In this document: piece after piece, positions 44,682-53,508 of the stretch | How the letters are laid out: each line of letters starts with the position of its first letter | Numbering within the stretch: position 1 is the first letter of the stretch | Assembly: GCA_905235735.1 (NCBI GenBank) | Contig: CAJOMU010000005.1 | Coordinates: 62,001 to 126,000 of the forward strand | DNA from: an uncultured Synergistales bacterium | GTDB lineage: Bacteria > Synergistota > Synergistia > Synergistales > Aminobacteriaceae | DNA: 64,000 nucleotides | Direction: 5' to 3' | The notes under the pieces: model-generated | Told to the model about the DNA's origin: nothing | Database searches by the model: none | Seen by the model: only the letters and a program-made list of their open reading frames with translations | Translations under genes and position numbers: made by a program

Positions 44682-45845
44682 TTACATCGATACCTTCTCA
44701 TTATTGATATACACTCTCGGAACTCTCACTGAAGGATCGCATACAATCTCATGAATGATTGTTCCTGAATTCTTTGCGGCAAGAGGCACAAGTTCACCGT
44801 CAAACACAGTCGCAATATCTCCTGCCTTCACACCTTCAACATCAGTAACATCTGCCATCGTCATATCCATGCATATGCGGCCAAGTACAGGACATTTCAC
44901 ATCATGAATTTTGACCTGAAAATTATTTGACAGCAATCGGGGAAGACCATCAGCATAACCAATCGGGAGAACAGCAATTATTGAATCGCGTTTGAGAGTG
45001 TATGTTCGTCCGTAGCTTATCGTTGTGCCTTCTGGGAGATGACGTACTGCGGTGATTCTGCTCTTCATGGACATCACAGGGTGAAGGTCAATCGTACTGC
45101 CTTCATTGCCGTTGTCGGTTGACGCGTAGCCATAGAGTACGAGACCGAAGCGTCCCATGTTCAGATGTGCCTCAGGGTAATTCAGGACTCCCACGCTTGC
45201 GGCTGCATGTGAAATCTCGAAATCAATTCCGAGTTCATGCATGTGTGATTGTACATCAAGGAAGCGTTTCAACTGTGAACGTGTGAATTCAGGATCATCA
45301 TCTGCAATTGCGAAGTGAGTGAATAAACCTTCAGGATAAAGTCCAGGAAGACAGCAAAGATTCAAAATCTCGTTTGATGTTTTCACTTTGAGTTCATGAT
45401 TCGATTCAGGCCAGTAGAATCCCGTTCTGCTCATACCAGTATCAACCTTCACATGAATACGAAGCTTTTTGTTCACACTCTCTGCATAATCCGATAATGC
45501 TTTTCCGTTCTCATAATCTCCGACTGCCTGAGTGATATTGTATTTGCACATCAATTCGGCCATGTGGGTATCTGCCTGACCGAGACATAGAATCGGCAAA
45601 GTTATTCCGTTCTTTCTGAGTTCAATTCCTTCTGTTACTGCTGCAACTGCTAGCCAATCTGCTCCGCATTCCTGGAGTTTACGTGCACACATTACGCTTC
45701 CGTGTCCGTATGCATTAGCTTTAACGACACCGAGAAATTTTGCTTGAGGGTTTAATAGTTTTCGGAGAGTTTTGATGTTATGTTCGAGTTCATCAAGATT
45801 AATTTCTGCCCATGTTCTTGACATTGCAATATCCAAATCTGTCAT
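44682..45845 (-). CDS. alr: Alanine racemase
   Basis: 387 residues. The PLP lysine is in VVKANAYGHG near residue 42; the C-terminal domain contains the catalytic Tyr region (ISYGRTYTLKRDS) and GRICMDMTMADVT. It makes D-Ala for peptidoglycan. AGGAGG precedes the ATG. Neighbours are hicBA upstream (17 bases) and manA downstream, on one strand. Confidence 0.97.
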   Translation of the reverse strand: MTDLDIAMSRTWAEINLDELEHNIKTLRKLLNPQAKFLGVVKANAYGHGSVMCARKLQECGADWLAVAAVTEGIELRKNGITLPILCLGQADTHMAELMCKYNITQAVGDYENGKALSDYAESVNKKLRIHVKVDTGMSRTGFYWPESNHELKVKTSNEILNLCCLPGLYPEGLFTHFAIADDDPEFTRSQLKRFLDVQSHMHELGIDFEISHAAASVGVLNYPEAHLNMGRFGLVLYGYASTDNGNEGSTIDLHPVMSMKSRITAVRHLPEGTTISYGRTYTLKRDSIIAVLPIGYADGLPRLLSNNFQVKIHDVKCPVLGRICMDMTMADVTDVEGVKAGDIATVFDGELVPLAAKNSGTIIHEIVCDPSVRVPRVYINNEKVSM

Positions 45846-45862
45846 TATTCTTCCTCCTGTGA

Positions 45863-46069
45863 TTATTTAAGTCCTTCGTTGAACTCTTCCTGATTGATAC
45901 CGAGCTGATGTTTCAGAATATCTCTCCATGTATTTCTGTCGATTTCTCCGCTGCCTCTGGAGACTCTGATTCTCTTGCCGTTGTAGAAATAGACATCATG
46001 ATTTCCGCCGTGTCTTATGAATACAGCATTACGATCCAGGAATCTTATGAGATCCTTCCATCTAGGCAT
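45863..46069 (-). CDS. hicA: HicA-family toxin
   Basis: 68 residues. It has the double-stranded-RNA-binding-like HicA fold: a first helix KDLIRFLDRN, then IRHGGNHDVYFY with the catalytic His after GGN, then IDRNTWRDILKHQLGI. HicA toxins cleave mRNA. GGAGGAG lies 8 bases before the ATG at 46069. The gene overlaps the end of hicB by 25 bases. Toxin-second order is the common HicBA variant. Confidence 0.8.
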   Translation of the reverse strand: MPRWKDLIRFLDRNAVFIRHGGNHDVYFYNGKRIRVSRGSGEIDRNTWRDILKHQLGINQEEFNEGLK

Positions 46070-46380
46070 TTCTTCAGCTCCTCCTTTGAACTCATCAAGA
46101 TTTTCGCAAGCCATTCCACAGATATATCATCTTCCGGCAAATTCTCCTCATAGATGCAATCTGCAATTTCCTTCAGCGCGTCAACATAATCATCAACAGC
46201 TTCATCGAAAGTTGTTCCCACTCCATAAGTTTGAATCGTTCCCGGAATATCGTGCTTAGTCCAGCAGCTCCAGTGTCCGTTATCTTCCCTGACGTATTCA
46301 ACTGGAATAGTTATGCTCCTGACAGCTGTTAAGAATGCTGCTAAAGGTATTGTTCCGTATTCAGAAGTCCGCTGTTCCAT
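46045..46380 (-). CDS. hicB: HicB-family antitoxin
   Basis: 111 residues. The core GHWSCWTKHDIPGTIQTYG followed by TFDEAVDDYVDALKEIA matches the partial RNase H-like fold of HicB. No DNA-binding domain is obvious; the C-terminus is a short helix. It precedes and overlaps hicA, and it should inhibit it. GGAGTGA stands ahead of the ATG. Confidence 0.78.
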   Translation of the reverse strand: MEQRTSEYGTIPLAAFLTAVRSITIPVEYVREDNGHWSCWTKHDIPGTIQTYGVGTTFDEAVDDYVDALKEIADCIYEENLPEDDISVEWLAKILMSSKEELKKCLDGRIS

Positions 46381-46433
46381 AAATAAATCACTCCATTCAT
46401 TGGGATAATGGGTATTCTATCATTCAGTAAGGA

Positions 46434-46467
46434 TAAAAAAACAGACCGATAAATTTTACCGGCCTGC
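46434..46467 (-). terminator. Terminator of the secreted Sel1 gene
   Basis: On the minus strand CAGGCCG pairs with CGGTCTG (one G-U), followed by a run of seven T. It isolates hicBA from the upstream gene. Confidence 0.85.
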
Positions 46468-46485
46468 TTTATGGTGTTTACTTTA

Positions 46486-47097
46486 TTATTTGATTCCTTT
46501 TTTCTTTCTGATTTCCTCAAACATTTTCTCGGCTTCTGCACGCCCTTCTTTTCTCTCCTCTTCGGGTATTGGTGTACTTCCGAATCCCCAAAGCGTAGGC
46601 TCTTCCCAAATATCAACGTTGTACTTTGTGTATTCATTTCTGTCGAGAAGGTATGCCAGGTAGAAATATTTGTATGTATTGCGGTCTTTGCGCAGCTCTA
46701 CAACATTAATTGTTAATATTCCCAACACAGCGGCCGCCTCAGAGTCTCCCTCATCAACAGCTCTCTTCATCCATTCTATTCCTTTTTGCATTCTTTCATT
46801 ATTGGGCAACTCACTTCCAATTACATTCTGAAGATACATCATTCCAAGTTCAAATTGTGCATCAATGTTCCCATTATCAGCACGCTTTGTAAGCTCTTCA
46901 ACTGTAAGTAACTTAAAATCTTCACGGGGTTTGCTGAATACAACCTTTGGTCCTTTTCCTCCTATTTTCTCACCAAGCCACGTATCAAACTCAAATAGTG
47001 TATCAATCCACCCAGCATGACACACATCTGTACCCAGCACGAAGAACATCATCACAGCAAAAAGAGCGCATAAATACTTCTGCCTGAATTTGAACAT
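46486..47097 (-). CDS. Secreted Sel1-repeat protein
   Basis: 203 residues with a signal peptide (core LCALFAVMMFFVL, cleavage near CHA-GW). Two Sel1-like units are visible: NIDAQFELGMMYLQN and DSEAAAVLGILTIN, with a charged C-terminal tail. The function is unknown, possibly a protein-binding scaffold in the periplasm. An AGGGAGG stretch precedes the ATG. It is monocistronic. Confidence 0.75.
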   Translation of the reverse strand: MFKFRQKYLCALFAVMMFFVLGTDVCHAGWIDTLFEFDTWLGEKIGGKGPKVVFSKPREDFKLLTVEELTKRADNGNIDAQFELGMMYLQNVIGSELPNNERMQKGIEWMKRAVDEGDSEAAAVLGILTINVVELRKDRNTYKYFYLAYLLDRNEYTKYNVDIWEEPTLWGFGSTPIPEEERKEGRAEAEKMFEEIRKKKGIK

Positions 47098-47172
47098 AAC
47101 TTATTACCTCCCTGAAAATTTTCTTAGTAAAAATATATATGCACGACCAACAATTAACCCTTCACTCTATGC

Positions 47173-47178
47173 TATAAT
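47173..47178 (+). promoter_or_regulatory. -10 box of the candidate small RNA
   Basis: TATAAT 12 bp before the first helix of the structured element. No good -35 box is seen. Confidence 0.45.
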
Positions 47179-47184
47179 TAGAAA

Positions 47185-47275
47185 CAATAAGCAAGGGAGC
47201 GGTCAACCAAAACTGACCGTGCAAAATATCCATACTAGACTGAAGGTATTTTAGCATAATTCTCTTGCTTTTTCA
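47185..47275 (+). ncRNA. Candidate structured small RNA (three-helix junction)
   Basis: Between the divergent Sel1 gene and fba. P1: AGCAAGGG (47190-47197) with CTCTTGCT (47262-47269), eight pairs. P2: CGGTCA (47200-47205) with TGACCG (47214-47219), six pairs. P3: bases 47220-47231 with 47245-47256, eleven pairs with two single-base bulges. P2 and P3 abut without linker, so the three helices could stack. P1 runs into TTTTT, which gives a terminator-like end, and a TATAAT lies just upstream. This suggests an independent RNA of about 90 nt. It matches no RNA family that I recognise. The remainder of the gap to 47415 holds only a TATAAT at 47370-47375, the likely fba -10 box. Confidence 0.55.
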
Positions 47276-47415
47276 TTTTGTCTTCATGTTTGCAAACAAA
47301 ATCACACTAAGGATTTTCGTACATGATTATTCTGTAATTTATCCCCGTCAATTAGTTCACCAAATGCTATATAATTACCCTATCCATAAATTTTATTCAG
47401 GAGGGTAATTCAAGC

Positions 47416-48279
47416 ATGTTAGCAAACGCAAAAGAAATGCTCACAAAAGCAAAAGCCGGACATTATGCAGTCGGTCAGTTCAACATCAATAACCTCGAAT
47501 GGACAAAGGCTGTCCTTCAGGTCGCAGAAGAACTCAAAGCACCCGTCATTCTCGGCGTATCAGAAGGCGCAGGGAAATATATGGGCGGATTCAGAACAGT
47601 TCAGGCAATGGTCGAAGCAATGGATAAGGAACTCAAGATTTCCGTCCCCGTATGCACACACCTGGATCACGGAACGTATGAAGGTGCATACAAGTGCATC
47701 AAGGCAGGCTTCACGTCAATCATGTTCGACGGTTCACATTTCCCCATTGATGAGAACGTAGCGAAGACCATAGAACTTGTTCACGTTGCACACAATCTCG
47801 GAATGACAATCGAAGCAGAAGTAGGAGCAATCGGCGGAGAAGAAGACGGCGTTATCGGAATGGGCGAATGTGCAGACCCCAACGAATGCAAGAGAGTTGC
47901 GGATCTCGGAGTTGATATGCTCGCGGCAGGTATCGGCAACATTCACGGAAAGTATCCCGCAAACTGGAAGGGCTTATCATTCGAGACACTTGCGGCTATT
48001 CAGGAGAAAACTGGAATCATGCCGTTAGTCCTTCACGGCGGATCAGGAATTCCCGATGAAATGGTGAAGAAGGCAATCACTCTCGGAGTGTCAAAGGTCA
48101 ACGTCAACACTGAATGCCAGTTATCATTTGCGGCGGCAACAAGAAAATACATCGAAGCAGGCAAAGACAACGAAGGCAAAGGCTATGACCCAAGAAAATT
48201 ACTCGCACCCGGCGTTGAAGCAATCAAGGAGACAGTGCGCGAGAAAATTAAACTCTTCGGTTCGGACGGCAAAGCATAA
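47416..48279 (+). CDS. fba: Fructose-bisphosphate aldolase, class II
   Basis: 287 residues. The zinc ligands are in CTHLDHGTYE, AEVGAIGGEED and LHGGSGIPDE, and the phosphate loop is VSKVNVNTECQ. It cleaves or forms fructose-1,6-bisphosphate in glycolysis and gluconeogenesis. CAGGAGG lies ahead of the ATG. kdsA begins two bases after its stop, so central carbon and Kdo genes share a transcript. Confidence 0.97.
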   Translation: MLANAKEMLTKAKAGHYAVGQFNINNLEWTKAVLQVAEELKAPVILGVSEGAGKYMGGFRTVQAMVEAMDKELKISVPVCTHLDHGTYEGAYKCIKAGFTSIMFDGSHFPIDENVAKTIELVHVAHNLGMTIEAEVGAIGGEEDGVIGMGECADPNECKRVADLGVDMLAAGIGNIHGKYPANWKGLSFETLAAIQEKTGIMPLVLHGGSGIPDEMVKKAITLGVSKVNVNTECQLSFAAATRKYIEAGKDNEGKGYDPRKLLAPGVEAIKETVREKIKLFGSDGKA

Positions 48280-48280
48280 A

Positions 48281-49126
48281 TTGAGCGTGAAGAAATATTA
48301 TCTTGACGGAAAATTTATCGGTGATGGGAGCCTCGCTGTTATTGCGGGGCCTTGCTCACTTGAAAGTTCGGAAATTGCTTTACGTGTCGCACGATGCATG
48401 AAACGTCTATGCGATGAACGTAACCTGCTCTACATCTTCAAGGCATCATTCGATAAAGCTAACAGAACTTCCGTACATGCATGGCGAGGGCCGGGTCTCG
48501 AAAAAGGTCTTGAACAGCTCGCTGAAATCAAACGCATGATGAATGTCCCAGTCATAACTGACATACACGAAAGCTATCAGGCTGCTCCAGTCGGAGAGGT
48601 CGCAGATATAATTCAGATACCAGCATTCTTATGCAGACAGACAGATTTGCTCACTGCCGCCGCTAAGACAGGAAGAATCATTAATATCAAAAAGGCACAG
48701 TTCCTCGCACCTGAAGACATGATATATACTGCCGCTAAATGCCGTGAAGCAGGAAATGATAACGTAATATTCTGTGAGAGAGGCACGTTCATGGGTTATC
48801 ACAGACTAGTTGTCGATATGACCAGCTTAATCACTATGAGAGAGTTCGGTTATCCTGTCATGTTCGATGCGACACATTCAGCACAGAAGCCCGGAGGTTT
48901 AGGAGGAATGAGCGGAGGAGATTACAGATTCGCATTCCCGTTAGCGAGGGCAGCTGCGGCTGTAGGAATTGATGCAGTATTCGCTGAAACTCACCCGAAC
49001 CCTAAAGAGGCATTAAGCGACGGGCCTAACATGATTCCTCTCGACCAGATGAGCAGATTTCTCGATGAAGTATTAGCAGTTCACAATACAACGCAGACTT
49101 TCATGAAAGAAGACATAACTGAATAA
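48281..49126 (+). CDS. kdsA: 3-deoxy-8-phosphooctulonate synthase KdsA
   Basis: About 281 residues. It condenses PEP with arabinose-5-phosphate to make Kdo-8-phosphate. Landmarks: AVIAGPCSLES, FKASFDKANRTS, ITDIHE, CERGTFMGYH and FDATHSAQKPGG. The start is a TTG at 48281 or GTG at 48287; both stand directly after the fba stop and codons farther upstream would overlap fba. The Cys of CERG and overall pattern suggest attention to the metal-dependent versus independent class, which I do not assign. Confidence 0.95.
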   Translation: MSVKKYYLDGKFIGDGSLAVIAGPCSLESSEIALRVARCMKRLCDERNLLYIFKASFDKANRTSVHAWRGPGLEKGLEQLAEIKRMMNVPVITDIHESYQAAPVGEVADIIQIPAFLCRQTDLLTAAAKTGRIINIKKAQFLAPEDMIYTAAKCREAGNDNVIFCERGTFMGYHRLVVDMTSLITMREFGYPVMFDATHSAQKPGGLGGMSGGDYRFAFPLARAAAAVGIDAVFAETHPNPKEALSDGPNMIPLDQMSRFLDEVLAVHNTTQTFMKEDITE

Positions 49127-49130
49127 TAAT

Positions 49131-50108
49131 ATGATGTTCACAGATGAAGAATTATTGAACTCAGCACGCAGTTTAATGCGCACGGAAGCAAACGAGATTT
49201 TAAGTTCAGCAGATAATCTCACTACAGAAATAGTAACAGCATCAAGATTGATTCATTCATGCACAGGAAGAGTTGTAGTTGTAGGATTGGGAAAGTCAGG
49301 CCATGTAGGACGTAAAATTTCCGCAACTCTTGCCTCTCTTGGAACACCTTCATTCTTTCTTCATGCGGCAGAAGCAGTACACGGTGATTTAGGCATGGTC
49401 AGACATGAAGACGTTGGTCTGTTCATTTCAAACAGCGGAGCATCATCTGAAATCGTATCTTTAATTCCGCATTTCAGGAGACTAGGCGCAAAGATGATAG
49501 CAATTACGGGCAATATGTCTTCAATGTTAGCTGAACACTCTGACATTGTGATTAATGCTCACGTTGATTCAGAAGGTGATCCTTTACAGCTTGCACCGAT
49601 GAGCAGTGCGACATTAGAACTCGTTATCGGTGATGCAATTGCTGTTATAGTTACGATACTTCGAGGTCTCACGCGCGAAGATTTTGCTCTCTATCATCCA
49701 GGTGGTGCACTTGGCCGAAAGTTACTGACCAAAGTACGCGATATTATGTCGGCTGGTGAACGTGTGCCTATCGTGAAGGAAGGAGTTTCTGTGAGGGATG
49801 CATTGTTCGTGATTACAGGCAAGGGTTACGGAACTGCATGTGTAGTTGATGATAATGGAATGCTCACGGGAGTATTCACTGACGGAGACCTACGCAGGCT
49901 CATGGAACGTGTTGGTGTTGATGCGTTCAGTGTGAAGATTGAAGACGCAATGACACATAACCCGAAGGTAATTAGCCCTGACGCTTTAGCCGCAGAAGCA
50001 GTGAAGATAATTGAACAGTATGAAATAAGTGTATTAATTGCAGTTGAGAAACACAAACCTGTAGGGATAATTCACATTCACGATTTACTGAAGGCAGGTA
50101 TAGCGTAA
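49131..50108 (+). CDS. kdsD: Arabinose-5-phosphate isomerase KdsD
   Basis: 325 residues: an N-terminal SIS domain (VVGLGKSGHVGRKISATLAS core GLGKSGHVGRK, then FISNSGASSE) and two CBS domains after residue 200. It converts ribulose-5-phosphate to arabinose-5-phosphate for KdsA. It follows kdsA by 4 bases and precedes kdsB by one base. Confidence 0.96.
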   Translation: MMFTDEELLNSARSLMRTEANEILSSADNLTTEIVTASRLIHSCTGRVVVVGLGKSGHVGRKISATLASLGTPSFFLHAAEAVHGDLGMVRHEDVGLFISNSGASSEIVSLIPHFRRLGAKMIAITGNMSSMLAEHSDIVINAHVDSEGDPLQLAPMSSATLELVIGDAIAVIVTILRGLTREDFALYHPGGALGRKLLTKVRDIMSAGERVPIVKEGVSVRDALFVITGKGYGTACVVDDNGMLTGVFTDGDLRRLMERVGVDAFSVKIEDAMTHNPKVISPDALAAEAVKIIEQYEISVLIAVEKHKPVGIIHIHDLLKAGIA

Positions 50109-50109
50109 C

Positions 50110-50862
50110 ATGAAGATTATAGGAATAATACCGGCAAGATTCGCGTCTACGAGATTTCCTGGTAAACCATTGGCTGATATTTTAGGAAAGCCTATGATAC
50201 AGCATGTGTATGAACGTGCAATGAAGGCAGAAGGATTATGTGATGTTCTGGTTGCAACTGATGACACGAGAATTTATGACTGCGTGAAGAGTTTCGGAGG
50301 CCATGCTGTTATGACAGGTTCAGATTTACCGAATGGTACTGCAAGATGTGAAGAGGCAGTTAGACTTTATGATGATGCTTCAATTAATGCAGTGATAAAT
50401 ATTCAGGGTGATGAACCTCTCATGAATCCCATTATGATTGATGAAGTCGCAGAATGCCTGCGCGATAATGAATGCGTAACGTTATGCAGAGAATTAGAAA
50501 GTGATTTTGAGAATCCCAATGTCGTTAAGGTAGTCATGTCTCAGGATAACAATGCATTGTACTTCTCGCGTTCACTGATTCCATATAAGCGCAATAAATC
50601 GAGTTTACCTGTCTATCAGCACATTGGGATATACGGTTACACAGTGAAATTCCTGAAAGGATATGTATCTCTAAGCAATACCCCTTTGAGTGATGCAGAG
50701 TCTCTCGAACAATTGAAGATTCTCGAACATGGCCGGAAGATTTATGTTAAGGTTACACAGTGCAAAGATGAAAACGTTGGAGTAGATACACCAGAAGATT
50801 TAGATGAAGTGAGGCGGATAATGAAAGATGCCGGAATTCAAGCATGTGGTAGTAGTCAGTGA
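50110..50862 (+). CDS. kdsB: CMP-Kdo synthetase KdsB
   Basis: 250 residues. The nucleotide motif IIPARFASTRFPGKPL opens the protein, followed by VATDD, MTGSDLPNGTARC and NIQGDEPL. It activates Kdo with CTP. Its last 35 bases overlap the next gene, so the four genes are translated as one unit. Confidence 0.97.
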   Translation: MKIIGIIPARFASTRFPGKPLADILGKPMIQHVYERAMKAEGLCDVLVATDDTRIYDCVKSFGGHAVMTGSDLPNGTARCEEAVRLYDDASINAVINIQGDEPLMNPIMIDEVAECLRDNECVTLCRELESDFENPNVVKVVMSQDNNALYFSRSLIPYKRNKSSLPVYQHIGIYGYTVKFLKGYVSLSNTPLSDAESLEQLKILEHGRKIYVKVTQCKDENVGVDTPEDLDEVRRIMKDAGIQACGSSQ

Positions 50863-51892
50863 CGGCATAAGAGGACACTATCACCAGTCAAGCGGTATTG
50901 CCGAATGGATAAATAGACTGAGCGGAGCAAAATTTGAGGATACAATAAATATTCCGAAGTTCTCAGGTCTGAAAAAGATAACTGCATTGAAACTATCTGC
51001 ACATAAGCTCAAAACAGGAGACAAAACAGCCGCACGTGATTGGCTTCAAAATCTGAAAATAGATTTTAATGCTGACCTTGATACACTATTCATATCTGCT
51101 GGAAGTTCAGCAGCACCTTTCTGTCTAGCAATGGCACGTGCAACAGACAATAAATGTGCAGTCATAATGACACCTTCAATGCTTGGAACGAAACCTTTCG
51201 ATTATGCGATTATTCCTGAACATGACCCTCATGACCCGTTAGACCCGAAGATATTCACTACTTTAGGTGCACCGAATCACATTTACATTCCGGACATAAA
51301 GGACGTAGGCAGAACATTTTTTTCTGGAAAGAATTTTATGACCGAGAAGATAGTTGCTCTGCTCATAGGAGGGACTGACGCGAATTATAATCCCAATGCT
51401 GAATGGGCAAAAAAAGTTCTCTTGTATCTCGCTAATGTTAAGGACATTACGATTCTGCTAACGACATCAAGACGAACAAGTGAAGCCCTCGATGATGAAA
51501 TCATAAAGATGTTCGGTAAAAATACTTCTGTGGGATATATGGCGATAATGTCAAAGTGTCCTGAAACTAATTCTCTAACGGCCATGCTTGGAACTGCAAC
51601 TCATGTTATCGTTACGGAAGATTCTGTTTCAATGGTTTCTGAGGCAGCGACGGCAGGTTTCAAGGTTGGATTAATGCGCGTTCCCAGAATCACGAATCCG
51701 ATTAAGAACATGACGGGTTACGGGGCACAACGTTTTGATGAACTCTTTGCGAAAATGGCGAATCAAGGTCTCATTGAGGATTTAGGCAACGATCCGAACT
51801 TCATAAAATTCCTTGAACCATATGAACAGAAACACGGAAAAGATTTCAACGAGGCCAAGAGAGCCGCACAATGGATACTCGAAAGCAAATAA
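50828..51892 (+). CDS. ELM1-like (DUF1022) protein of the Kdo cluster
   Basis: 354 residues. The start VVVVSDGIRGHYHQSSGIAEW, with the core SDGIRGHYHQS, and the middle VALLIGGTDANYN correspond to the mitochondrial-fission ELM1-like family (DUF1022), which has a glycosyltransferase-B-like fold. Bacterial members are not well characterised; they occur near LPS genes. The position behind kdsABD suggests Kdo or lipid A-core processing. It overlaps kdsB by 35 bases. A hairpin follows. Confidence 0.75.
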   Translation: MPEFKHVVVVSDGIRGHYHQSSGIAEWINRLSGAKFEDTINIPKFSGLKKITALKLSAHKLKTGDKTAARDWLQNLKIDFNADLDTLFISAGSSAAPFCLAMARATDNKCAVIMTPSMLGTKPFDYAIIPEHDPHDPLDPKIFTTLGAPNHIYIPDIKDVGRTFFSGKNFMTEKIVALLIGGTDANYNPNAEWAKKVLLYLANVKDITILLTTSRRTSEALDDEIIKMFGKNTSVGYMAIMSKCPETNSLTAMLGTATHVIVTEDSVSMVSEAATAGFKVGLMRVPRITNPIKNMTGYGAQRFDELFAKMANQGLIEDLGNDPNFIKFLEPYEQKHGKDFNEAKRAAQWILESK

Positions 51893-51899
51893 TATCATT

Positions 51900-51937
51900 C
51901 ATGCCTCCTTCGTATTATGTCTCTGAATAGAGGCATG
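51900..51937 (+). terminator. Hairpin between the Kdo operon and the GT4 gene
   Basis: CATGCCTC (51900-51907) pairs perfectly with GAGGCATG (51930-51937) across a 22-base loop. No strong T run, so termination is likely but not certain. Confidence 0.55.
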
Positions 51938-51943
51938 ATGATT

Positions 51944-52942
51944 TCAATTCAATATCCTCTTGTAAAAATCTTCTGTCCTCTGTGCTGTCTCCTCGAACAT
52001 AATTAACTTCTCAGATGAAAGCGGGCTTGCTGATCCTCCATTGATTACGCGTTCAATTGCTTCAGTCCACGCAGAAACATCATCATGCGGAATCAGACTT
52101 CCATATGAAAACTGCCTTAGAGGCTCAAGGTCAGATGCGAGTACAGGAAGACCAGCAGCTAATGCTTCTGCAACAACGAGACCGAAGCCTTCAGAATGAG
52201 ACGGGAATAACAAACATGCAGACTTGCTCATGAATTCATCAGTATCATCACGGAAGCCATAGAACTTTATGCGTTCACTTATACCTAATGATTCAGCAAG
52301 TGATTCTAATTCGTGTCTTTGTGAACCGTCTCCTACAACATCAAGTGTCCAGTCATAATTTTTCAGTTGTCCTAATGCATTAAACGCTGTATCGAGACCT
52401 TTGCGTCTTGCTAAATATCCGACATAGAGAAATTTTTTGTTCTCAGGAAAATATTTGCCTTGCCATAAAACCGAAGGCTTTCTTATTCCGTTAGGTATGG
52501 TGATAGTGTTCTCAGGCAGATAACCTTTGAGTTCCTCCTGAACTGATTCAGATACGCATATAACACCGTCAGCATGTCTAAAGGGTAATATTCCGATGTT
52601 CAATGAGTACGGTGCGTGTGCAGTCATAATCCATTTAGTTTTTGTGATGACCGATGTCCTCCATGCAACCCATGCAGGCACTCTTGAATGTGCGTGAATA
52701 ATGTCCCAGTCATTAATCTTTGCGAGATATTTTGCGCTGTATAATCCCGTGAATATGTTCTTTCGCTGAACTGGCAGATGAATGACACGCATATTATGTT
52801 TAGGCAGAAATCTTTCGAGTTTTCCTCCTGCTGTTGCAAGTGTAACATGATGTCCATGCTTCACTTGTTCATGACATAACTGCAAAACATAACGTTCAAC
52901 TCCGCCTTCTTCAAATTCCGGGACTATGTGAAGTATTCTCAT
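51944..52942 (-). CDS. Glycosyltransferase family 4
   Basis: 332 residues with a GT-B fold: an N-terminal EEGGVERYVLQL loop and a C-terminal domain with KFLYVGYLARRKGLDT and the donor-binding SHSEGFGLVVAEALAAG (EX7E). It transfers an activated sugar in LPS or capsule assembly. GGAGAAATT stands ahead of the ATG. It is divergent from the SDR/cytidylyltransferase locus. Confidence 0.92.
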   Translation of the reverse strand: MRILHIVPEFEEGGVERYVLQLCHEQVKHGHHVTLATAGGKLERFLPKHNMRVIHLPVQRKNIFTGLYSAKYLAKINDWDIIHAHSRVPAWVAWRTSVITKTKWIMTAHAPYSLNIGILPFRHADGVICVSESVQEELKGYLPENTITIPNGIRKPSVLWQGKYFPENKKFLYVGYLARRKGLDTAFNALGQLKNYDWTLDVVGDGSQRHELESLAESLGISERIKFYGFRDDTDEFMSKSACLLFPSHSEGFGLVVAEALAAGLPVLASDLEPLRQFSYGSLIPHDDVSAWTEAIERVINGGSASPLSSEKLIMFEETAQRTEDFYKRILN

Positions 52943-53034
52943 GTTTTAATTTCTCCGTATCAATATATAATTCAACTAAGATATTATAGACGCACATGTT
53001 AAAATAAAAATACATCAACGAAGGAGTGATGTAC

Positions 53035-53508
53035 ATGGCGATAAAGACAGCAGTAGTAATAGGAGGCAGCAACGGAATCGGTCTTGCGGTTTCACGTAAA
53101 TTTATCGACAGAGGATATGCCGTAAAGATTCTCGGAATTCATGAGCCAGACAGAAATGTGATTCATGGATCTGAATGTGAGTATGTGTATCATGATCTGC
53201 GTTACCCAAATGAAGAATATCTGAAATCTCTTGCACAGGATGAAAACATCGACGTGTTGTTCATTTCATCAGGCATAGGAAGGTTTTCTGATTTTCAGTA
53301 TTTTCATACGGCAGAGATTGAGAAAACATTTCTGATTGATACGGTCTCGCCAGTAAAAATCATAAGAGAATTTTTCTCCATAACACATAACACGTACAAA
53401 CTTTTACTGCGGTGTTATGGGATCAATCACAGGACTAATAACTACACCTTCGGGAGCTTTATATTCAGCGGCAAAAGCAGGAATATGCAGATTCATCGAG
53501 AGCGTTAA
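53035..53508 (+). pseudogene. N-terminal part of a frameshifted SDR/cytidylyltransferase gene
   Basis: From the ATG at 53035 (AAGGAG 8 bases ahead; two earlier in-frame starts are too close) the frame encodes the start of a short-chain dehydrogenase: AVVIGGSNGIG cofactor loop and VLFISSGIG. Similarity stops near 53395, where the homologous sequence continues in the +1 frame as FYCGVMGSITG. The remaining 35 codons in the original frame are not SDR-like and end at 53508. One missing or extra base near 53370-53405 explains this. Confidence 0.75.

Noticed and set aside
47181-47275. Hammerhead ribozyme, prompted by GAAAC next to a three-way junction
   Set aside because: The CTGATGA core and a matching cleavage triplet are absent.
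47185-47275. Riboswitch controlling fba
   Set aside because: A separate -10 box for fba lies after the U tract, and no known aptamer motif is seen; an independent RNA is simpler.
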